From assembly GCA_024231855.1 (NCBI GenBank), contig JAAEQD010000047.1, positions 1-59,146 of the forward strand: 59,146 nt of DNA, in the 5' to 3' direction. Position 1 is the stretch's first letter. Each line of letters starts with the position of its first letter. The translations under genes were made by a program, and so were the position numbers. This stretch comes from Candidatus Zixiibacteriota bacterium. GTDB taxonomy: Bacteria; Zixibacteria; MSB-5A5; UBA10806; 4484-95. Below, one piece after another: positions 32,137-38,865 of the stretch. Under the pieces are notes generated by a model. The model saw nothing but the letters and a program-made list of their open reading frames with translations, was not told the DNA's origin and made no database searches.

Positions 32137-32961
32137 ATGACTAAAATTATCGAAATAGCCAGGCAGGAATTGAAACTGAACCTTCGCAACAAGTGGATTT
32201 TGGGAGTATCCCTATTGTTTGGGATATTAACCCTGTCGATCGCGTATTCGGGCATGATCACTTCGGGATACATAGGTTTTCAGGATTTCCGCCGTACCGG
32301 CGCTTCTATAATCAGCCTGGTTTTGTACCTGGTACCTATCTTGGCTCTTATGATGGGGACTTATACATTTGTTTCTTATAAAGATTATACTAATTGGATC
32401 GTAACCCAGCCTATCGCGCGATGGAAAATAATTATCGGAAAATACCTGGGCGTTTTGGGGACATTAATCATCTCGACCGCTTCGGGATTCAGTATCGCCG
32501 GTATCATTATTTCCGTTCAGATCGGCGCCGAGGGATCATTGCGTTTTTTGCTGATCGTCTTGCTTTCATTTTTACTGGGAGCGGTGTTTCTCAGTCTGGC
32601 GTTTTTGCTGGCGATAATAGTCAAGCGTCGCCAGGCGGCCGTTGGATTTTCTGTCCTGGTCTGGTTCTTCTTTGTTATTTTTTACGATCTGTTGATGATG
32701 AGCAGTACGACTTACTTATCATCCAGCACCCTTAAATCCAGCCTCTTTATCGGTCTGTTGTTGAATCCGGTTGATATGATTCGCGTTACCAGTTTGATAA
32801 TCGTCGGCGGCGAATCGATTTTTGGGGCCGCGGGAGTAGTCGCGGTCAAGATGCTGGGTGATATGGGGGCATTAGTCGGATTATCATTAATTATTATAAC
32901 ATTCTGGGTGGCGATGCCGCTGACTCTGGCTATTAAGCTATTTGGAAAACAAGATATTTAG
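32137..32961 (+). CDS. nosY: NosY ABC transporter permease
   Basis: 274 residues with six membrane helices in the ABC-2/NosY pattern (N-terminal EIARQELKLNLRNKWI, then helices with TYTFVSYKDYTNWI between). It forms the membrane half of the NosFY transporter that cooperates with NosD. It is separated by 27 bases from nosL. It is the last canonical nos gene; the MerB-family frame begins about 75-115 bases later on the same strand with no terminator evident between. Confidence 0.92.
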   Translation: MTKIIEIARQELKLNLRNKWILGVSLLFGILTLSIAYSGMITSGYIGFQDFRRTGASIISLVLYLVPILALMMGTYTFVSYKDYTNWIVTQPIARWKIIIGKYLGVLGTLIISTASGFSIAGIIISVQIGAEGSLRFLLIVLLSFLLGAVFLSLAFLLAIIVKRRQAAVGFSVLVWFFFVIFYDLLMMSSTTYLSSSTLKSSLFIGLLLNPVDMIRVTSLIIVGGESIFGAAGVVAVKMLGDMGALVGLSLIIITFWVAMPLTLAIKLFGKQDI

Positions 32962-33076
32962 TCAATAATCGTAATAATTAGTAGTCCGAAAGCCCTCTGG
33001 TCATTTTTCTCAGGGTACCTAATTAAAAGGGGTCTTTATTACTGAAAAAATACTGATCGGTCAAGAACGCCGGATC

Positions 33077-33784
33077 GTGGAATTACCGCGACACGAATGG
33101 GAACAGAGTCTGTCTCATGCTCCGTCGGCCGTCGCGGCTCTATTGAGTTTTATGTCCGATGACCATAGTCTCGTTCGTAACTTCGTGGTCCGGGAAATTC
33201 CAAACGCGGGACAACCTCTTTCACCCAAATTTATTGCTCAAGAGTTGAAATTGTCATTGGAACGAGTAAATGAAATACTCGATGATCTTGAAAAGAATCT
33301 TGTGTTCCTGTTCAGGAACAATTCCGGTGACGTTAGCTGGGCGTATCCCGTAACCTGCGAGACTACTCCTCATCATTTCACATTCGAGTCCGGCGAACAA
33401 ACCTATGCCGCCTGAGCGGTCGATACGATTGCCACGCCTTTCGTGCAAGGGCGCTTGAGAAATACCCGGTTGTCGGCTCAAGTCAATACCCAATGCGCTC
33501 ATACCGGTCGATCAATTGTCATGGAAATCGATAGTGATTTGAATATAAGTATATTGGAGGGCGGGATCGCCCCGTTAGTTTTTGTGCCACCCCTGGATTT
33601 ACCGAATTGGCCTGATCCAAGTATCATCGATAACTTCTGACGTAAGTCGGTATTCTTCTGGTCAGAAGAACAAGCAAGAGAGTTCTGGGCTAAGTCCGAC
33701 CTTGTTGAAGGCAGGTTTTACACATTGGAGCAAGCTGTTTACTCAACACGCGTTTTCCAAAGCGCGTTGTTCGCGTTCAAGTAG
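33077..33784 (+). CDS. MerB-family (alkylmercury lyase-like) protein, predicted double-selenocysteine protein
   Basis: One reading frame interrupted only by TGA at 33413-33415 and 33638-33640, ending at TAG (33782-33784): 235 residues from GTG 33077 if both TGA are read through. The pieces match MerB throughout: an N-terminal winged helix (LSLERVNEILDDLEKN), then YAA-U-AVDTIATPF against the MerB motif around catalytic Cys96/Asp99, NTQCAHTG against the Cys117 region, and IIDNF-U-RKSVFFWS against the catalytic Cys159 region. Both TGA sit at catalytic Cys positions, and Asp116 is kept at +3. Each TGA is followed by a SECIS-like hairpin. Upstream, AAAAGGGG (33025-33032) and ATT at 33038 could give a start 13 codons earlier. 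Alternative: pseudogene. Organomercurial cleavage itself is not shown. Confidence 0.8.
33439..33462 (+). promoter_or_regulatory. SECIS-like hairpin for the first UGA
   Basis: Lower stem TTTC/GAAA (33439-33442 with 33459-33462), asymmetric internal loop GTG/A providing an unpaired U, upper stem CAAG/CTTG, apical loop GGCG (33450-33453). The loop begins 34 bases after the UGA. The GG at the loop start and the bulged U resemble the bacterial fdhF SECIS. Folded by eye. Confidence 0.5.
33653..33670 (+). promoter_or_regulatory. SECIS-like hairpin for the second UGA
   Basis: TTCTTCT (33653-33659) pairs perfectly with AGAAGAA (33664-33670) around loop GGTC (33660-33663). The loop starts 19 bases after the UGA, almost the spacing of E. 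coli fdhF (18), whose loop is also GGUC. Confidence 0.7.
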
Positions 33785-33879
33785 CCAAAGTGGAGTCTAC
33801 GCCGCAACGAGCGATTGGGCCGATTTAACCTTTCAGGATATCCCTGCCTGATTTTGGATCACCGGAAACCGCCGGATAT

Positions 33880-33987
33880 CTATTTACTCTTCTTCTCTTG
33901 TTTTAATTTGCGTTTTTCTTTCGGACTGCGCTGGGCTTTTTTCTGTGTTTCCCTTTTGCCCTTATCTTTTTTTCCCTTGTCACCCAT
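33880..33987 (-). CDS. small lysine-rich conserved protein (35 residues)
   Basis: A 35-codon frame starting MGDKGKKDKGKRETQKK, with 17 Lys and 3 Arg, behind a strong AAGGAGAGA ribosome binding site (33993-34001). Short Lys-rich proteins beginning MGDKGKKDKGK are widespread in diverse bacteria and archaea and have no known role; nucleic-acid binding is plausible from charge alone. It is antisense to plus-strand frames here, which are shadows. It is convergent with the MerB-family gene. Confidence 0.75.
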   Translation of the reverse strand: MGDKGKKDKGKRETQKKAQRSPKEKRKLKQEKKSK

Positions 33988-34254
33988 TTTTATCTCTCCT
34001 TGTTTTAAAATGTCCTGTATTTCTCAAGCTGTCCACGAAAGCCGATAAACAGCTACAACACCGATACCTAGAATCATGTACTTGATAATTGTACCTTTTC
34101 AAATGAATTCTGACAAGCAGTATTTTAGATTTAGAAGCACAAATTCCGGGGATATATATAGGCATATTACTCGAGCAGCTTTATTGCATTATTACAATGT
34201 AGTATACTCAGAACCTTTTGTTATAAAAACCTGGTAAGTCGATGTTGGATTATT

Positions 34255-34305
34255 AGCGGCGCCGGGATTGGAATCCCAGACACGATGGTTATGATTTACC
34301 GGACT
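34255..34305 (-). repeat. tRNA-Met-3'-half-like dispersed repeat, copy B
   Basis: Homologous to 18213-18264. The minus strand reads AAATCATAACC, then GGGATTCCAATCCC, then GGCGCCGCT: a CAT-anticodon-like loop, T-arm-like hairpin and acceptor-like end. There is no paired anticodon stem, so it is not a working tRNA. Confidence 0.4.
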
Positions 34306-34870
34306 TCGTTTTTGTGAATCTGTTGAGACCAGGCCAATTAGATAGTCCTATCGCCCCGGGATGACGGACAATTATCAGTATTAGGGCCGCTCCGAGAGCG
34401 GCGGCTAAACAGACCGCTTGTGACAACGTGAGCGGTCCAATGACGGCGACGAGCTTTTCGGGCGCCCATGTTCATACTCCAGATATAGCACAATCCCAGT
34501 AGAATCCCGTTTCGGAGTGGAATCTCCTTTCGCCGACAAAACTAAAACGCCAACAACATAAATATTACCTTACTCAATGTGTAAATGATCGCGTAATTTA
34601 AGACGCCATTTATTTCACGCAGCATGTTTGCGTTTCCAGTACACCGTTAGAATCTTTTGAGAGACCCGGTAAAAGATTAAGAGATCGCTTTGATAATTTT
34701 AAGTTAAACAGTCTCTGAATTCAAATGCCTTCTTGGCAAGGTAGGTTTTGGATGGTCATAAGCGCGGAAATACCAAACGTTAGAATCGGATATTAATCTT
34801 ATACAGACAAGCACCTGATCGGATTCGCGAATCGCGGTTTCGTCAGGAGCGGCTATTTGCCGGGTAAAAA

Positions 34871-34929
34871 ACTAAGGCTAAAAAATGAACCTGTCCCTCC
34901 CATAAATCGGTCCAGTTTTAGCCTTAGTA
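34871..34929. repeat. 13-base perfect inverted repeat with 33-base spacer
   Basis: ACTAAGGCTAAAA (34871-34883) and TTTTAGCCTTAGT (34917-34929) are exact reverse complements. The spacer contains a TGAACCTGTCCCTCCC segment. It could be a small mobile-element remnant, a structured RNA or a bidirectional terminator. Confidence 0.6.
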
Positions 34930-35102
34930 TTGATATACCCAGACTCCGCCTATTCTAAGATACTACGATTCGAGCCGCCGACCTTTTGTCGATCGACTAG
35001 ATCGTCCGCCGCGGGTACAGGCCCGCGCGCTCCTCGGCATCAACCGCAGCCCCATGCTAGGCGAATGTTTTAATTGATGGTTTTTCTATCTTCACACTCC
35101 TA

Positions 35103-37268
35103 CTACACCACTGAAAAACCAACAGCGTCCTTATTCCAATGAACAATAGCTCCATTGCTATTAACAATAGTCCTGTCGTAAGCCCATAAGGTAATGGTAT
35201 AACCGCATTTATCCAGGTTTGTCGTATCTAGGGACCATGGCGCGTTCGCGTCACCCTGATCTACCAGTGAGCCATAACTACGGCATCGAGGACTGGCTTG
35301 AGTTCCGTGGGTGTGAGTAGTTGGTTGAAGTTCCAGTCTCCACTTCCAGAAATACTTGTCCAATGCCCTAAGATGTCCCGGTATAGTATCTCCCTGGCTG
35401 TAACTGTGGCAGTCGCCTCCATCTATTACCAGGTCGAGATCGTAGGCAGTATTAACCACGCCACCTATTCCGGGATTTACTGTATAGTTAGTGTTGTCAA
35501 GTATAATGGTAACCACATCGGAGTAATGGATAACACTGGAAAGAGTAAGCGGGTAATCTTTAGTGTATGCCAGCCTGAGGTCATAAGTTCCCCCCAGCGA
35601 TCCGGTAGCCCACTTAGCCAGCAGGTTGGTTCTTTCCAGGATTGGCGGTGTCGCTGTTGGATCTTCATCAAAGGGTATCCAACCATCCGGGCTGGCCTCC
35701 GTTTTGATTTCTTTGGGGTACTTGGGATCAAAGGGGTTTGGATGCATAAGTTGAAAAGTCACCGAGTTTGATACCGGCAGCCAGTTGCCTAATCCATGGG
35801 GAGTGTACTCAACTTTGTAGCGTACCGTTCCCGGAGAGCCCGTATTATAGATGCGTCCTCCGATTCTCACCATACCTCCGAAAGGACGATCCATGGCGGG
35901 CTGATTGCAGTTTAAAGGATTAAGTACACCCGATGATGGGTTTGCCAGATATGTAATCGAACTTATATTATCAATAGGAACATTACCAACATCATAGATG
36001 AGATCCATAAGTTCAGTGCTTACTCTCCCGGGACGAATCTGGACTACAATATCAAGACTGTTGCCCCAGTAATTGAGGTCGTTAGGATCAGTGGTTGAAG
36101 GGGGTACTGCCCATGATAAAACGGCACGGATCCTGACGATATTGGGATTTTTACAATTCTTGAGGCGTTTTGAGAAATTGGCCGGAAGCATGACGCTATA
36201 ATACAAGCCCTCGGAAGTTTTCCGGGCAATATCAAACACTTCAACGCTGGATGTTCCGAGATATGAGTCGAAAGTGCCATTGTTGTCCCAATCAGCCCAG
36301 AAGGCTACATATTCCTTTGAACCGGTTTGGCAAAGGTTACCACTGTATCCGGTTGACTTCTTGACATGTATTACCGCGCCCAGAATGTCACTGGCTGTAT
36401 TAAGCCCCGCGCAGACGATTTCCTCGTATGTAGTATTGGCTTTTTTCTCTAGAAGGATATCGGTAATTTCGCCCATATTAACTTTGAACTTTTCTATAAG
36501 CGAGATATCCATTTGTGCCGATGTGAGAGATAACTCTTTGCCTCCTTTTATCATCGGATATACCGCGTCATAAACCAAACGATGGTCGGGGACATCGGCT
36601 TTTCTATAGCCAGCTACAAGCTTGCTCCACGGCACCGGCTTGGGTTTAAGAGTCGGGATGGCTGCGTCAAAATCAATAATTTCCAGCAAATCCGACTTCT
36701 TTTCGAGATAACCCGCTTTAAACAGGCACTCCATAGAATTTTTAGGTTCAATCTGTATAAGAGCGTCTATCGTGTTTCCATAATGTGGGGTGGCATTGGG
36801 ATCTAGAGAGGGCATCTGGTTCCAGGAGAGAACCGCCCGTATTTTTGGCATAACAGCAGTACCACAACATTTTCGATGTTTATAATCATCAAGAGGCATA
36901 TAGACCATGTATTTTAAGGGGTGCTGAGGGCCTGTAGGGGCTTCAGATATGTCGTATACTTTGAAACTGGTAAGTCCTACATCTTGAAAGCCGGCGCCAT
37001 CATCCCAATCCACGAAGAATCGTACGTATTCCGTGGAGCCATCCGAACATAACCCACCGCTGTAGCCGGTTTCACGTTTTACGCTGACCACTGCTTCAAG
37101 CTGGACCATTTGAGGATTAAATCCAACACACGTGACTTCCTCCCAATAAGTATTTTCCTGGATAGAAATATCCAAATTGGCGGACAAATTGGCCAATAAT
37201 GTTTTACGAGTTTTTTCCATTTGATGAATTTCGGGTTTTGACAGCTTAACATCTTCTTTTCGCGACAT
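35103..37268 (-). CDS. 721-residue protein with internal duplication, unknown function
   Basis: The start is ATG behind AAGGAGGAGA. There is no signal peptide and no membrane segment. Residues about 40-190 and 270-430 are two copies of one domain: EVTCVGFN / EIVCAGLN, then VKRETGYSGGLC / VKKSTGYSGNLC, then EYVRFFVDWDDGAGF / EYVAFWADWDNNGTF, then VYDI / VFDI, ending with IRAVLSW in both. The DWDxxGxF stretches look like calcium-binding-style loops. The remaining C-terminal 290 residues are beta-rich. Several conserved Cys are shared by both copies. I do not recognise the family. It stands alone between two gene-poor kilobases, which suggests an acquired gene. Confidence 0.8.
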   Translation of the reverse strand: MSRKEDVKLSKPEIHQMEKTRKTLLANLSANLDISIQENTYWEEVTCVGFNPQMVQLEAVVSVKRETGYSGGLCSDGSTEYVRFFVDWDDGAGFQDVGLTSFKVYDISEAPTGPQHPLKYMVYMPLDDYKHRKCCGTAVMPKIRAVLSWNQMPSLDPNATPHYGNTIDALIQIEPKNSMECLFKAGYLEKKSDLLEIIDFDAAIPTLKPKPVPWSKLVAGYRKADVPDHRLVYDAVYPMIKGGKELSLTSAQMDISLIEKFKVNMGEITDILLEKKANTTYEEIVCAGLNTASDILGAVIHVKKSTGYSGNLCQTGSKEYVAFWADWDNNGTFDSYLGTSSVEVFDIARKTSEGLYYSVMLPANFSKRLKNCKNPNIVRIRAVLSWAVPPSTTDPNDLNYWGNSLDIVVQIRPGRVSTELMDLIYDVGNVPIDNISSITYLANPSSGVLNPLNCNQPAMDRPFGGMVRIGGRIYNTGSPGTVRYKVEYTPHGLGNWLPVSNSVTFQLMHPNPFDPKYPKEIKTEASPDGWIPFDEDPTATPPILERTNLLAKWATGSLGGTYDLRLAYTKDYPLTLSSVIHYSDVVTIILDNTNYTVNPGIGGVVNTAYDLDLVIDGGDCHSYSQGDTIPGHLRALDKYFWKWRLELQPTTHTHGTQASPRCRSYGSLVDQGDANAPWSLDTTNLDKCGYTITLWAYDRTIVNSNGAIVHWNKDAVGFSVV

Positions 37269-38292
37269 AATTCTCTCCTCCTTTTAATTTTAGCGCGTAG
37301 GCCGTAATGAGAAGCGCACCCACACTGACGAGTAAACTCGACGGCGCCCATGGACGATTGTTAGGGCTGCTATCTGATTGACATACTACATAAAAGTAGT
37401 TTAAAACCACCACCAACGACATATTTGTCGCTTATTAACATTTACACAATCTCTTAGGATGAAAAGCCGAATAGCCAAATATCTTCGGATTAATATTTTG
37501 CTATAAAATACTCGGAGGCATTATTTTGTCAATAAGACAAATATGCACCATACCTTACGTATACAAATATACGTAAAATCCTTAGGATATTAAGCTATGA
37601 CAATCCATTTCACGACAGCTGATCTGAATTTCAGGTATCTAATAATAGCATTTAACGCTGTTATTCGATAGGAGTTGTTGGATATTAATACTCCACGAAA
37701 TATTCGCCGAGTTTGAATATTATTCTGAAGTCGATGACGAAGCGTGGCGATGGAGTAATTCTCGGACCGTTGGATAATGCTGGAAATTAACTGCCGCAAT
37801 AGTGCGGATGGTAAGTTAGTAGATTCATTTCATGAACACTTATACAGCTTGGTTTTGCCCGGACATTGCTGCTCAATCTATAAACCTTTATAACTCGTTG
37901 AAAGCCAAATAGCGGCGCCCCGATACGTACAGGAAAAGAAGACATTATTCAGGGCTGCCGCTTACCGGAAAACCGAAATTAGTCGAAACCAACACTTCGC
38001 TCAAGACTGGAACCTTAAGATAGTTATTGGATTAGGGTGATTTGGTAGCTCCGGTAGTTTTCGCATTTGATTCGCAAACCGAATACGATTAACTCAAAAT
38101 TCAATTGTAGAATAGTGAAAATGCTGAAAAGGTCGTGGGTTCAAAGCGGGTTGTGTATATAGTAATCAACAATCCAACCATGGGATTGTTTAGGCAAAAC
38201 CAATTTATAAAAGTATAGGCTATATAAAAAGTTCGCTTCTCTGGCCATGCTTTCAATTATAATATTTTAATTAAAGATTGAGCGGCTAGAGC
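37269..38292. other. 1.0 kb gene-poor region upstream of the 721-residue gene
   Basis: AT-rich, presumably with the promoter of the gene at 35103-37268. A 69-codon minus-strand frame at 37590-37799 has no ribosome binding site or recognisable motif. A tRNA-like, interrupted sequence lies at 38035-38150. Nothing else supportable. Confidence 0.5.
38035..38150 (+). pseudogene. interrupted tRNA-like remnant
   Basis: A D-arm-like GGGT-GATTTGGTA-GCTC (38035-38051) and a T-arm-like AAGGTCGTGGGTTCAAAGC (38129-38147) are separated by an expanded segment with no proper anticodon arm. It resembles a decayed tRNA with an insertion of roughly 45 bases. Low certainty. Confidence 0.3.
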
Positions 38293-38844
38293 TCATTCTT
38301 CATCGATATCGATTACATTATTTTCATATATGCCATCGACCGGTTCACCATCAGGTGTCCAAAAGGCGAAGCCCAGTTCAGCGTTATTTCCACTTGCTTT
38401 GAATTTTTTCTTGAAAAATCTAACTTGTTTCTTTAAATGACCGTGTATTTCGTCTGGATTGTTTACAGTAAAATAGGCTTTGGCAACTAATCCATGTCCC
38501 GGTGACAACGGATCCTGTTCAACAGCTGGATTTACTTGATAGATACCCATAATTAATATCGATTTATTTTCGTTATTGATTTGACCATCAAGCATATCGA
38601 AATTTCCACAGCGGCTTTCTATAAAGCTAATTGAATCGCATGTCATATCTATCTCTTCATCTTCAAATGAAAATGGAATTTGGAAACCAGCCAGCGTATC
38701 ATGATTGTTTATGGAAATATCTATAGCAAATTGATTAATTCCTAATTCCTCAAAGCCACCAAAGGAACATCGATTATTACCGGCATTAGCGGCATTTAGC
38801 ATAATAATTACACATACTGCGGTCATCATCAACTTATTCATCAT
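38293..38844 (-). CDS. secreted cohesin-like small protein
   Basis: 183 residues with a signal peptide (1-21, NAANA-GNN) and a single beta-rich domain. The pattern AIDISINNHDTLAGFQIPFSF ... CDSISFIESRCGNFDML ... ILIMGIYQVNPAV resembles cohesin-like domains common in FCB-group secreted proteins. It has two Cys that could pair in the periplasm. A strong AAAGGAG precedes the start (two consecutive ATG codons; either may be used). It lies 21 bases downstream of the large propeller protein and is probably co-transcribed. A dockerin-like pair exists in the RHS protein of this window, an intriguing but unproven partner. Confidence 0.65.
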   Translation of the reverse strand: MMNKLMMTAVCVIIMLNAANAGNNRCSFGGFEELGINQFAIDISINNHDTLAGFQIPFSFEDEEIDMTCDSISFIESRCGNFDMLDGQINNENKSILIMGIYQVNPAVEQDPLSPGHGLVAKAYFTVNNPDEIHGHLKKQVRFFKKKFKASGNNAELGFAFWTPDGEPVDGIYENNVIDIDEE

Positions 38845-38865
38845 TATCTCCTTTTAATTTTACTA

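Larger units (their letters stand above)
34002..35102. other. 1.1 kb gene-poor region with hairpins and repeat remnants
   Basis: No supportable gene on either strand. It contains a tRNA-3'-half-like repeat (34255-34305), GC-rich hairpins such as GCCGCTC-CGA-GAGCGGC near 34387-34403, a 13-base inverted repeat (34871-34929), and a CGCGGG/CCCGCG hairpin near 35015-35035. It looks like decayed or mobile-element-scarred DNA. Confidence 0.5.

Noticed and set aside
32962..33037. Terminator between nosY and the MerB-family gene
   Set aside because: Only a four-pair CCCT/AGGG stem without a T-run at the proper place.
33077..33415. A stand-alone 112-residue protein ending at the first TGA, or a MerB pseudogene with two stops
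   Set aside because: Homology to MerB continues in the same frame through both TGA codons to a TAG; both TGA fall on catalytic Cys positions and both have SECIS-like hairpins. Decay would not be expected to pick these two codons only.
33443..33640. Separate 65-residue plus-strand ORF
   Set aside because: It is the central part of the MerB-family frame between the two TGA codons, not an independent gene.
33413..33640. General UGA reassignment (alternative genetic code)
   Set aside because: Other genes in the window end properly at TGA with the next gene overlapping (nosD/nosF, oxidoreductase/Rieske).
33815..34048. 77-codon plus-strand ORF
   Set aside because: It is antisense to the Lys-rich microprotein; its Phe/Leu-rich product is what antisense Lys codons give.
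37590..37799. 69-codon minus-strand ORF
   Set aside because: No ribosome binding site, no recognisable motif, and AT-rich non-coding surroundings; kept only as part of the intergenic description.
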